Of a DNA stretch of 13,821 bases, positions 1 through 7,267 are shown piece after piece. Every line of letters starts with the position of its first letter. Position 1 is the first letter of the stretch. The stretch is taken from positions 1-13,821 of the forward strand of contig CAZEOK010000084.1 of NCBI GenBank assembly GCA_964513745.1, in the 5' to 3' direction. The notes beneath the pieces are model-generated. The model was not told the origin of the DNA and made no database searches. It worked only from the letters and a program-made list of their open reading frames with translations. The position numbers and the translations under genes are program-made. This DNA is from DATDCY01 sp964513745 (GTDB lineage Bacteria > JAUVQV01 > DATDCY01).

Positions 1-39
1 TACCTCAACGGCCTGATCCGGGAGAACTACGCGCGATGA
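1..39 (+). CDS. 3' end of an unidentified upstream gene (partial)
   Basis: Frame 1 is open from the window edge to TGA at 37-39 and reads YLNGLIRENYAR-stop. Its stop overlaps the ATG of the DnaJ-like gene as ATGA (36-39), the classic arrangement of translationally coupled genes in one operon. Only 12 residues are visible, so no family can be assigned. The overlap is what suggests it is real; an open frame this short carries little weight alone. Confidence 0.45.
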   Translation, partial: YLNGLIRENYAR

Positions 40-1004
40 AAAACAAGGATTACTACGCAGCCCTCGGGGTGGCCCGCGGCGCGACCGAAGAGGAGATCAA
101 GAAGGCCTACCGCAAGCTCGCGATGCAATACCACCCGGACCGCAACAAGGGCGACAAGAAGGCCGAGGAGAAGTTCAAGGAGCTCAGCGAGGCCTACGCG
201 GTGCTCTCCGACAAGGAGAAACGCGCGCAGTACGACCAGTTCGGCGCAGCGGGCTTCCGCCAGCGCTACAGCCAGGAGGACATCTTCCGCGGCGCGGACT
301 TCGGCGACGCCTTCAGCGGCACCGGGATCGACCCGAACGACATTTTCAGCGCGCTCTTCGGCGGCCGCGCCGGCGGCGGTCGGGGCGGCTTCCGGGTGAA
401 CTTCGGCGGTGGCGCCCCCGGCGGGGCGGGCGGCTTCGATTTCAACCAGATGTTCGGCCAGGCGGGCGGGCGCGCGGCACGGCACGCGGACGGCGAGGAC
501 CTGTCGTACGAGCTGCCGATCTCGATCGAGGAGGGGCATCGCGGCGCCGAGAAGCTGGTGTCCTACCAGGGGCCGTCCGGCCCGAAGGAGATCAAGGTGC
601 GGATCCCGGCCGGGATCGCCGAGGGGCAGCGCCTGCGCATCCCGGGCCACGGCGCGCCGGCGCGCGGCGGCGGGGTGGCCGGCGACCTGTATTTCACGGT
701 ACGCATCGAGGACCACCCGATCTACGAGCGCGAGGGTACCGACCTGCTGCTGCGGCGCGAGGTGCCGTTCACGCTCGTCGCCCTCGGTGGTGCGCTCGAG
801 GTGCCGACGCTCGACGGCGTCAAGAAAGTCAAGATCGCGGCCGGGACACAGCCGCAGACGCGCATCAGGCTCGGCGGCCACGGGATGGCCGGGCGCGGTG
901 GCAAACGCGGGGATTTCTACCTGATCGTCGTGCCGCGCGTGCCGGCCAGGCTCACCGCGAAGCAAAAGAAATTGCTCGAGCAGCTCGCTGAGGAGGAGTT
1001 GTAG
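36..1004 (+). CDS. DnaJ/CbpA-type J-domain co-chaperone (class B, no zinc finger)
   Basis: A 322-residue cytosolic Hsp40 expected to stimulate the ATPase of DnaK and deliver unfolded clients. The J-domain spans about residues 4-70 with the diagnostic HPD at 33-35 and the helix IV ending YDQFG. A Gly/Phe-rich linker follows (about 85-150, with GGRAGGGRGGF). Two beta-sandwich client-binding domains of the DnaJ C-terminal type then run from about 155 to the end (GEDLSYELPISIEEG; VRIPAGIAEGQRLRIPGHG; GDFYLIVVPRVP). There are no CxxCxGxG repeats, so it is class B (CbpA-like) rather than DnaJ itself. The ATG overlaps the preceding stop (ATGA) and GGGAG lies about 11 nt upstream, suggesting translational coupling. 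dnaK and grpE are not visible. The family is certain; whether it should be called cbpA is not. Confidence 0.95.
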   Translation: MKNKDYYAALGVARGATEEEIKKAYRKLAMQYHPDRNKGDKKAEEKFKELSEAYAVLSDKEKRAQYDQFGAAGFRQRYSQEDIFRGADFGDAFSGTGIDPNDIFSALFGGRAGGGRGGFRVNFGGGAPGGAGGFDFNQMFGQAGGRAARHADGEDLSYELPISIEEGHRGAEKLVSYQGPSGPKEIKVRIPAGIAEGQRLRIPGHGAPARGGGVAGDLYFTVRIEDHPIYEREGTDLLLRREVPFTLVALGGALEVPTLDGVKKVKIAAGTQPQTRIRLGGHGMAGRGGKRGDFYLIVVPRVPARLTAKQKKLLEQLAEEEL

Positions 1005-1028
1005 CAGTCTTCGTGCTGTGAGGACTGC
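1004..1028 (+). terminator. Hairpin just after the DnaJ-like gene (possible terminator, no U-tract)
   Basis: Starting on the last base of the stop codon, GCAGTCTTC (1004-1012) pairs with GAGGACTGC (1020-1028): nine base pairs including one G-U, with a 7-nt loop. The next bases are GGAGGAAG, so there is no U-tract and it is not a textbook intrinsic terminator. It may instead protect the mRNA 3' end or mark a Rho-dependent end. A new promoter follows about 35 nt downstream. Confidence 0.4.
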
Positions 1029-1064
1029 GGAGGAAGAGTGCGCGGAGTTGCCGATCCGTCCCGT

Positions 1065-1093
1065 TTGACAACGGCGTTCACGATGTTTAACTT
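1065..1093 (+). promoter_or_regulatory. Sigma-70 type promoter for the two-CW gene
   Basis: A perfect -35 TTGACA (1065-1070) lies 16-17 nt before TTAACT/TAACTT (1087-1093), in a locally AT-rich stretch that stands out from the GC-rich surroundings. The following gene has a strong Shine-Dalgarno, GGGGAGG (1122-1128), 6 nt before its ATG. The -35 is strong and the -10 approximate. Confidence 0.55.
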
Positions 1094-1134
1094 ATAGTTG
1101 AGTTACTTGATTGACTTAATAGGGGAGGCGTTCG

Positions 1135-1440
1135 ATGGCAGGGAAGCGGAACTGTTGGGAGGTCAAGAAGTGCGGCCGCGAGCCGAACGGTGCCAAGGCC
1201 AAGGAGTTGGGCGTATGCCCGGTGACCGTTGAGATGAAGCTCGAGGGCGTTCACGGCGGCAGCCATGCGGGGCGCGCATGTTGGGTGGTCGCCGGTAGCC
1301 TTTGCGGCGGCAAGGTGCAGGGCACCTTCGCCGCCAAGTTCGAGAACTGCGAGAAGTGCGATTTTTACGCCTCGGTGCGCGAGGAGGAGTTCCCCAGCTT
1401 CCAGTACTCCAGCACGCTGCTGGCCAAGCTGCGGGGCTGA
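1135..1440 (+). CDS. Two-CW domain protein, small cysteine-rich
   Basis: A 101-residue protein matching the two-CW pattern I know from Deltaproteobacteria. The first half has NCWEVKKCG (Cys7, Cys13) and CPV (Cys28). The second half has ACWVVAG..C (Cys49, Cys57) and NCEKCDFY (Cys72, Cys75). Seven ordered cysteines beside conserved Trp/Gly suggest a metal or Fe-S binding module, but the function of the family is not established. There is no signal peptide or membrane segment, so it should be cytosolic. Similar domains also occur attached to chemotaxis receptors and PAS sensors; here the domain stands alone. The start is firm: GGGGAGG precedes the ATG by 6 nt and a promoter lies just upstream. 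mnmA follows after 37 nt and may be cotranscribed. Confidence 0.85.
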   Translation: MAGKRNCWEVKKCGREPNGAKAKELGVCPVTVEMKLEGVHGGSHAGRACWVVAGSLCGGKVQGTFAAKFENCEKCDFYASVREEEFPSFQYSSTLLAKLRG

Positions 1441-1477
1441 CGGTTCTCTCCCGGCGCCGTCGCAGCCGCCGGTTTCC

Positions 1478-2509
1478 ATGAGAGTGCTCGTCGCGATGAG
1501 CGGCGGGGTGGACAGCACCCTCGCCGCGGCTTTGTTGGTCGAGCAGGGCCACGAGGTCCTCGGAGGGACGCTGCGTCTTGCCGATCCACCGGCCGGCGGC
1601 GACCATCCCGACCCGGCGGGAGCCGCCGCGGCCCTCGGCATACCGTTCACCACGTGGGATCTGCGGGAGCCGTTCGAGCGGCTCGTCGTCGCCCCATTCG
1701 TCGCAATGTACCTCGCCGGCCGGACACCGAATCCCTGCGCCCTCTGCAACGCCCGGATAAAGTTCGGGCTGCTTCTCGACAAGGCGCAAGAGCTGGGGGC
1801 GGACGCGCTCGCCACCGGCCACTACGCTCGCATCGCGCCGGGGCCTTCCGGGCAGCCGCTTCTCGTCCGGGGGGCTGACCGGCGCAAGGACCAGAGCTAT
1901 TTTCTCTTCGCGATCGCGCGCGCGTCCCTCCCGTCGCTGTTGTTTCCCCTCGGCGGGTTCGCCAAGGACACGGTGCGGGCGATGGCGCGCTCCCGCGGCC
2001 TGGCGGCGGTGGAGCGTGCCGAGAGCCAGGAGATCTGTTTCGTCCCTGACGACGATCACGCGGCGTTCGTGGCGCGGCGCTCGCCGGAGGGCGCCGGCGC
2101 CCCGGGGCCGGTCGTCGACAGCTCGGGGCGTCGGCTCGGCGAGCACCGCGGCCTGGTGAATTATACGGTCGGACAGCGGCGCGGCCTCGGCTTCGGCGTG
2201 GGGCGGCGGCTCTACGTGGTGGCCCTCGAGCCGGCGGCGAACAGGCTGGTCGTCGGGTCGGACTCGGATCTCTGGCGGCGTGATCTGGGCGTCGGGGAGG
2301 TGAACTGGCTCGTGAACGAGCCGGCAGGCGCGGTCCGCGCCGCCGTCCGCATCCGTTCGCGGCATGAGCCGGCGCCGGCGACGGTCGCGCCCGCGGGCGC
2401 GGGGCAGTGGCGGGTGGACTTCGACGAACCCCAGCGGGCCGTTGCGCCGGGGCAGGCGGCGGTCTTCTACGACGGGGATATCGTCCTCGGTGGCGGGTGG
2501 ATACGGTAA
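1478..2509 (+). CDS. mnmA: MnmA, tRNA-specific 2-thiouridylase
   Basis: Transfers sulfur to C2 of the wobble uridine (U34) of tRNA Lys, Glu and Gln after ATP activation; cytosolic. The 343 residues show the N-type PP-loop SGGVDS (8-13), NPCALCNARIKF with the first catalytic Cys at 90, ATGHYAR (112-118), KDQSYFLF (137-144), SQEICF with the second catalytic Cys at 187, and GQRRGLGFG (232-240) before the C-terminal beta-barrel. It is slightly shorter than the usual 350-370, mainly through loss of the acidic insert after the PP-loop. The usual NPDxxCN motif reads NPCxxCN here, adding a third cysteine. I chose the ATG at 1478 because MRVLVAMSGGVDS is the family N-terminus; the frame stays open back to 1265, but that stretch overlaps the two-CW gene out of frame. 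The Shine-Dalgarno is weak, consistent with coupling to the gene 37 nt upstream. Confidence 0.95.
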   Translation: MRVLVAMSGGVDSTLAAALLVEQGHEVLGGTLRLADPPAGGDHPDPAGAAAALGIPFTTWDLREPFERLVVAPFVAMYLAGRTPNPCALCNARIKFGLLLDKAQELGADALATGHYARIAPGPSGQPLLVRGADRRKDQSYFLFAIARASLPSLLFPLGGFAKDTVRAMARSRGLAAVERAESQEICFVPDDDHAAFVARRSPEGAGAPGPVVDSSGRRLGEHRGLVNYTVGQRRGLGFGVGRRLYVVALEPAANRLVVGSDSDLWRRDLGVGEVNWLVNEPAGAVRAAVRIRSRHEPAPATVAPAGAGQWRVDFDEPQRAVAPGQAAVFYDGDIVLGGGWIR

Positions 2510-2538
2510 CCGCGGCTGTAACGACGCGGCGTGATCTG

Positions 2539-2547
2539 TGGTATCAT
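2539..2547 (+). promoter_or_regulatory. Extended -10 promoter for the phosphorylase gene
   Basis: TGG followed by TATCAT (2542-2547) fits an extended -10 (TGnTATAAT, 5 of 6 in the hexamer). The -35 region is poor, which extended -10 promoters tolerate. A start site near 2554 would give a 5' leader of about 26 nt carrying GGAGG (2571-2575). This also argues against the GTG at 2538, which lies within the promoter. Confidence 0.45.
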
Positions 2548-2579
2548 GCTTCACCTTTTCATCAGATACCGGAGGGTGC

Positions 2580-4295
2580 ATGGTTTTCAGGGAATCGGAT
2601 CGGTCGATCGCCTATTTCACGATGGAGATCGGCCTGCGCAATGAAATCCCCACGTTCAGCGGCGGCCTTGGCGTCCTCGCCGGAGACACGATCAAGTCCG
2701 CCTCCGACCTGGCGCTCCCGGTGGTCGTCGTCACCCTGCTCAGCCGTCAGGGATACTTCCGCCAGGAGATCGACGCCGCGGGCCGGCAGCACGAGCACCC
2801 GGTTACCTGGAACCCGGCTGACCACATGAAGTTCCAGGGCCAGCGGGTGAGCATCCGGATCGAGGGTCGCCCCGTCAAGCTCCAGGTCTGGCGCTACGAC
2901 GTCATGAGCCTGGGCCACACCGGCGTCGTCGTCCCGGTCTACTTCCTGGACGCCGACGTCGAGGGCAACGACCCGCGGGACCGCGCCATCACGAACGCGC
3001 TCTACGGCGGGGACGACCGCCACCGCCTCAAGCAGGAGGCGGTCCTCGGCATCGGCGGGGTGCGCATGCTCGAGGCACTCGGGTACACCAGCCTGCGCAA
3101 GTACCACATGAACGAGGGGCACGCGAGCCTGCTGACCCTGGAGCTGCTGCGCCGCACGCGCCGCAGCATCGAGGACGTCTGGGACGAGAGCCTGATCTAC
3201 AACCGCGACGAGGTGCGCCAGCTCTGCGTTTTCACCACCCACACCCCCGTTGATGCCGGCCACGACCGCTTCCCCTGGAGCATGGTGATCGAGGTGCTCG
3301 AAGAGATCGTCCCGCTGCCGCTGCTCAAGGAGCTCGGCGGCGAGGACGGCCTGAACATGACGCTGCTGGGCCTGAACCTGTCGAACTTCGTCAACGGGGT
3401 GGCCAAGAAGCACGGGGAGGTCTCGCAGGTGATGTTCCCGGGGTACGAGATCCACGCGATCACCAACGGGGTGCACTCCTTCACCTGGACCTGCGAGGAG
3501 TTCAAGGCGCTCTTCAACCGCTACATCCCCGGCTGGGCCAACGAGCCGGAGCTCTTCGTGCGCGTCGGCGTCATCCCGGACGAGCAGCTCTGGGAAGCGC
3601 ACCAGTCCGCCAAGCGCCGCCTGCTCGGTATCGTCGAGGAGCGCACGGGGCGGCGCCTCTCCCCGGACGTGCTCACGTTCGGCTTTGCGCGCCGCGCGAC
3701 GGCCTACAAGCGCGCCGACCTGCTCTTCTCGGACCTTCAGCGGCTGCGCCGCATCGCCGGGGGGCGCCTCCAGGTGATCTACGCCGGCAAGGCGCACCCG
3801 CGGGACGAGCCCGGCAAGCAGCTCATCGAGGGCATCCACCGCTTCTCGCGCGAGCTTGGCGAAGAAATCCCGGTGGTCTACCTCGAGAACTACGACATGG
3901 ACCTGGCCCTGAACCTGGTCTCCGGCGTCGATGTCTGGCTCAACACCCCGCTGCGACCGCGCGAGGCTTCGGGGACCTCGGGGATGAAGGCCGCGCACAA
4001 CGGCGTCGTGAACTTCTCGGTGCTCGATGGCTGGTGGATCGAGGGGCACATCGAAGGGTACACCGGCTGGGCCATCGGGCCGGAGCCGACGGAGAGCAGC
4101 TGCCGGGTCGAGAACGACGGCTGCCAGGACGCCGACAGCCTCTACGAGAAGCTCGAGCAGCGCGTGATCCCGGTCTACTACGAAGAGCGCAAGACGTGGA
4201 TCCGGATGATGCAGAACGTGATCGGCAAGAACGCCTACTTCTTCAACACGCACCGCATGATGCGAAGATACGTCACGGACGCCTATATCCGATAA
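2580..4295 (+). CDS. glgP: Alpha-glucan (glycogen/maltodextrin) phosphorylase, short GT35 type
   Basis: Phosphorolyses alpha-1,4-glucan to glucose-1-phosphate using pyridoxal phosphate; cytosolic carbon-store mobilisation. The 571 residues match the short alpha-glucan phosphorylase subfamily (about 550-600) rather than the roughly 800-residue E. coli/animal type. Visible landmarks are AYFTMEIGL and FSGGLGVLAGD near the N-terminus (11-36), KYHMNEGHA (174-182), TTHTPVDAGHDRF (219-231), ITNGVH (294-299), the phosphate-site stretch GFARRATAYKRADL (368-381), and EASGTSGMKAAHNG (462-475) with PLP lysine K470. I prefer the ATG at 2580: GGAGG precedes it by 4 nt. A GTG at 2538 in the same frame would add 14 residues but falls in the -10 box. 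No other glycogen genes are visible nearby. Confidence 0.93.
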   Translation: MVFRESDRSIAYFTMEIGLRNEIPTFSGGLGVLAGDTIKSASDLALPVVVVTLLSRQGYFRQEIDAAGRQHEHPVTWNPADHMKFQGQRVSIRIEGRPVKLQVWRYDVMSLGHTGVVVPVYFLDADVEGNDPRDRAITNALYGGDDRHRLKQEAVLGIGGVRMLEALGYTSLRKYHMNEGHASLLTLELLRRTRRSIEDVWDESLIYNRDEVRQLCVFTTHTPVDAGHDRFPWSMVIEVLEEIVPLPLLKELGGEDGLNMTLLGLNLSNFVNGVAKKHGEVSQVMFPGYEIHAITNGVHSFTWTCEEFKALFNRYIPGWANEPELFVRVGVIPDEQLWEAHQSAKRRLLGIVEERTGRRLSPDVLTFGFARRATAYKRADLLFSDLQRLRRIAGGRLQVIYAGKAHPRDEPGKQLIEGIHRFSRELGEEIPVVYLENYDMDLALNLVSGVDVWLNTPLRPREASGTSGMKAAHNGVVNFSVLDGWWIEGHIEGYTGWAIGPEPTESSCRVENDGCQDADSLYEKLEQRVIPVYYEERKTWIRMMQNVIGKNAYFFNTHRMMRRYVTDAYIR

Positions 4296-4337
4296 CGGCA
4301 TGGACACCTGTCGAAGAGCCGGGCTCGCCAGTGCAGG

Positions 4338-4386
4338 CTGCGGGGTCCTGACGCTGCGGACCTCCTGCGTGCTCCCTGCGGTCCGC
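4338..4386 (+). repeat. GC-rich intergenic segment with competing hairpins and CTGCGG repeats
   Basis: The 185-nt gap between glgP and proC holds no ORF I can support. CTGCGG occurs three times (4338-4343, 4354-4359, 4376-4381). GCGGACC (4356-4362) can pair with GGTCCGC (4380-4386), seven base pairs with a 17-nt loop, or GGACCTC (4358-4364) can pair upstream with GGGGTCC (4342-4348) across a 9-nt loop. The two pairings share a strand and exclude each other. A C-rich, G-poor run follows (about 4391-4427), which could serve Rho-dependent termination of glgP. It could be a dispersed repeat or a regulatory leader; the sequence alone does not decide. Confidence 0.35.
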
Positions 4387-4480
4387 CGCTGGAGTCCTCC
4401 CCTCCGCGCCACCCCTTCGCTTCGTCGGTGCTGGTGAGAGGAACATTTCGTTAAGGCAACCCTGTTGGAGGTAGGATGCG

Positions 4481-5281
4481 ATGACGACGATCGGGTTTGT
4501 CGGCGCCGGGAACATGGGCGAGGCGCTCGTCCGGGGGCTGGTCGGCGGGAAGGTCGTGCGTCCGGGCGACCTCTGGATCAGCGAGCCGGACACTGCGCGC
4601 CGCTCGCGGCTGGTCAAGGAGTACCGCGTCCACGCGGCGGCCGACAACGCCGAGCTGCTCGCGCGCTGCGCGGTGATTGTCCTCGCGGTGAAGCCGCAAC
4701 AGATGGCCGACGTGCTCGGCGGCATCGCCCCGGCGGCCGGCCGGGCGAAGCTCGTCGTCTCGATCGCAGCCGGCGTCACGCTTGCGACGCTCGAGGGCTC
4801 GCTCAAGGCGCGTCTCGTGCGCACGATGCCAAACACGCCCGCGCTCGTCGGGGAGGGGGCGACCGCCATCGCCTGGGGCCGCGGCGTCACCGCAGCCGAC
4901 AAGGCCCTCGTCCGCAAGCTCTTCGGCGCCGTCGGCACGACGGTCGAGGTTGCCGAGGGCCTGATGGACGCGGTCACCGGCCTCTCCGGCAGCGGGCCAG
5001 CCTACGTCTTCACGGTGATCCAGGCCCTCGCGGACGGCGGGGTGCAGGCCGGGCTGCCCCGTGCGGTTTCCCTGCAGCTGGCGGCGCAGACGGTGCTCGG
5101 CGCGGCGCAGATGGTGCTCGCGACCGGTGCGCACCCGCATCAACTGCGCGACCAGGTGGCATCGCCGGGAGGCACGACGATCCGCGGCATCGCCGAGCTC
5201 GAGGCGCGGGGAGTGCCGGGCGCGCTGATGGCCGCGGTGCAGGCCGCGGCGGCGCGATCAAAGGAGCTCTCCGGAAAGTAG
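4481..5281 (+). CDS. proC: ProC, pyrroline-5-carboxylate reductase
   Basis: Catalyses the last step of proline synthesis, NAD(P)H-dependent reduction of 1-pyrroline-5-carboxylate to proline; a cytosolic oligomer. The 266 residues are a normal length. The Rossmann start is TIGFVGAGNMGEAL (3-16), followed by AVKPQ (69-73), VVSIAAGVT (92-100), RTMPNTPALVGEG (114-126), and the C-terminal dimerisation/substrate domain with LSGSGPAYVF (168-177) and VASPGGTT (226-233), the family signature. The ATG at 4481 is preceded by GGAGG (4467-4471) about 9 nt upstream; a small hairpin CAAC-CCT-GTTG (4457-4467) ends where that Shine-Dalgarno begins. The DUF167 gene follows after 34 nt, so the two probably form an operon. 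In related genomes proC often sits with yggS and yggT, which are absent here. Confidence 0.97.
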   Translation: MTTIGFVGAGNMGEALVRGLVGGKVVRPGDLWISEPDTARRSRLVKEYRVHAAADNAELLARCAVIVLAVKPQQMADVLGGIAPAAGRAKLVVSIAAGVTLATLEGSLKARLVRTMPNTPALVGEGATAIAWGRGVTAADKALVRKLFGAVGTTVEVAEGLMDAVTGLSGSGPAYVFTVIQALADGGVQAGLPRAVSLQLAAQTVLGAAQMVLATGAHPHQLRDQVASPGGTTIRGIAELEARGVPGALMAAVQAAAARSKELSGK

Positions 5282-5315
5282 TCGACGCAGTGTCCTTCGC
5301 TGGCAGCGGGGGACC

Positions 5316-5645
5316 GTGGGGGATGCAACGGCGCTCGTGGACGGTCTCCGCATTTCCCCGGTCGCCGGCGGCGTCCTGATCGATATCCGGCTGCGCCCGC
5401 GCGCTTCCCGCGCCGGGGTCGGCGGCATCCGCGAAGGCGCCCTCGAGTTGCGCGTTTGCGCTCCCCCGGTCGAGGGCGAGGCCAATGCGGCCGCGCGCGA
5501 ACTGCTGGCCGACGTGCTGGGCGTCTCCCGCGCGCGGGTCTCGCTGCACGGCGGCGAGAAGTCGCGGCGCAAGGTCTTTCGCGTCGACGGACTGGATCCG
5601 GCGGCGGCGCTGGCGAGGATCGCGGCCGCCATAAAATCTCCTTGA
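5316..5645 (+). CDS. DUF167 (YggU-like, UPF0235) protein
   Basis: A 109-residue member of the DUF167/UPF0235 family, whose molecular role is not established. Family hallmarks are visible: RLRPRASRAGV near residue 25-35, the signature APPVEGEANAA (49-59), and the GEKSRRKVFRV strand (80-90). It is a single small alpha/beta domain with no signal or membrane segment. The start is GTG at 5316 with a purine-rich AGCGGGGGA just before it; a second GTG at 5337 is a possible alternative. It lies 34 nt after proC, a common neighbourhood for this family. Its TGA stop is embedded in the TTGACA -35 box of the rho promoter. Confidence 0.88.
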   Translation: MGDATALVDGLRISPVAGGVLIDIRLRPRASRAGVGGIREGALELRVCAPPVEGEANAAARELLADVLGVSRARVSLHGGEKSRRKVFRVDGLDPAAALARIAAAIKSP

Positions 5646-5670
5646 CACTCGCGAGGCAGGGTCGTATACA
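5642..5670 (+). promoter_or_regulatory. Strong sigma-70 promoter for rho
   Basis: TTGACA (5642-5647), a 17-nt spacer, then TATACA (5665-5670): a consensus -35, ideal spacing and 5 of 6 in the -10. The -35 overlaps the stop codon of the DUF167 gene. Transcription would start near 5677, giving a leader of about 224 nt before the rho start codon. Confidence 0.8.
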
Positions 5671-5676
5671 TAACCA

Positions 5677-5900
5677 GCCTAGAAGAAAAACCCCGGCGGA
5701 AAGACTTTCCCGAGGATCATCTGCATGAGATAGAACCGACATGGCGCGCCGACAGGAAGGCGCGAAGGACAGCACCCCCGCACGAATCGCCCCGGCGCAC
5801 GGCGCCGAACCCGAATGAGAATAACGCACCCCCAGCTCCCGCAACGCCCCGGAGCCATCCCAGCACCGGGCCGGGCGGCACGGCCCCCGAGGAGGACGCC
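5677..5900 (+). promoter_or_regulatory. Long structured 5' leader of rho with a C-rich, rut-like stretch
   Basis: The leader contains small hairpins: GGAAA/TTTCC (5698-5710), CGCGCC/GGCGCG (5745-5764), CGGCGC-ACG-GCGCCG (5793-5807) and GGGCC/GGCCC (5868-5886), the last just upstream of the rho Shine-Dalgarno GGAGG (5891-5895). Between the last two, about 5819-5867 is roughly half C and under a fifth G, the C-over-G bias typical of Rho loading sites. E. coli rho is known to be autoregulated by attenuation in a long leader; a similar role here is inference. Confidence 0.45.
5741..5818 (+). CDS. Candidate leader peptide 1 upstream of rho (25 aa)
   Basis: ATG at 5741 opens a 25-codon frame (MARRQEGAKDS...AEPE) ending at TGA 5816-5818. 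Its stop overlaps the ATG of a second short frame as ATGA. There is no clear Shine-Dalgarno directly before it, though GAGGA (5712-5716) lies upstream ahead of a two-codon ORF (ATG AGA TAG, 5725-5733). Short open frames are common by chance in GC-rich DNA, so the support is mainly position inside the rho transcript and the chain of overlaps. Confidence 0.3.
   Translation: MARRQEGAKDSTPARIAPAHGAEPE

Positions 5901-5904
<4 letters not shown>
5815..5904 (+). CDS. Candidate leader peptide 2, proline-rich, overlapping the rho start (29 aa)
   Basis: ATG at 5815 (within ATGA shared with leader ORF 1) opens 29 codons ending at TGA 5902-5904, which overlaps the rho ATG as ATGA (5901-5904). The peptide has eight prolines and many arginines because it is translated from the C-rich stretch. 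No Shine-Dalgarno is seen for it, so translation would depend on coupling to leader ORF 1. If translated, ribosomes would cover the presumed Rho-loading region and hand over directly to rho. This is a hypothesis from arrangement only. Confidence 0.3.
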
Positions 5905-7151
<1,247 letters not shown>

Positions 7152-7255
7152 GCGCCGCGGTGCACAATCGGCCTGCGACGTACTGGAGTAGGCCTCGGCA
7201 TCCGCTCGTCGCGCGCCTTGTCTCGGCTCGATTCTGCAACGCGGCGGTACTGGTG

Positions 7256-7261
7256 TAGAAT
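7256..7261 (+). promoter_or_regulatory. -10-like box directly before the amidohydrolase start (possible leaderless mRNA)
   Basis: TAGAAT (5 of 6 to TATAAT) is followed by six bases and then the ATG at 7268. A transcript from it would begin at or next to the start codon. No Shine-Dalgarno is present (the six bases are CGTCCC). The -35 at the right distance is weak (TCTGCA, 7233-7238). Confidence 0.4.
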
Positions 7262-7267
7262 CGTCCC

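Noticed and set aside
1098..1120. Repeated TTGA words upstream of the two-CW gene as an operator or iteron
   Set aside because: The copies are only four bases long and irregularly spaced in an AT-rich promoter region; expected by chance.
1265..1477. Upstream extension of mnmA to the ATG at 1265
   Set aside because: It would overlap most of the two-CW gene in another frame and adds 71 residues not found in MnmA; MRVLVAMSGGVDS is the family N-terminus.
2562..4412. Long minus-strand open frame (about 616 codons) opposite the phosphorylase gene
   Set aside because: Antisense frames stay open for long stretches in GC-rich coding DNA. The translation is low-complexity (rich in Val, Asp, Arg, Leu) with no recognisable motif, while the plus strand encodes a clear GT35 enzyme.
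7152..7267. Search for an intrinsic terminator after rho
   Set aside because: Only a weak GGCCT/AGGCC pairing (about 7170-7195) with a long loop and no U-tract; not supportable as a terminator.
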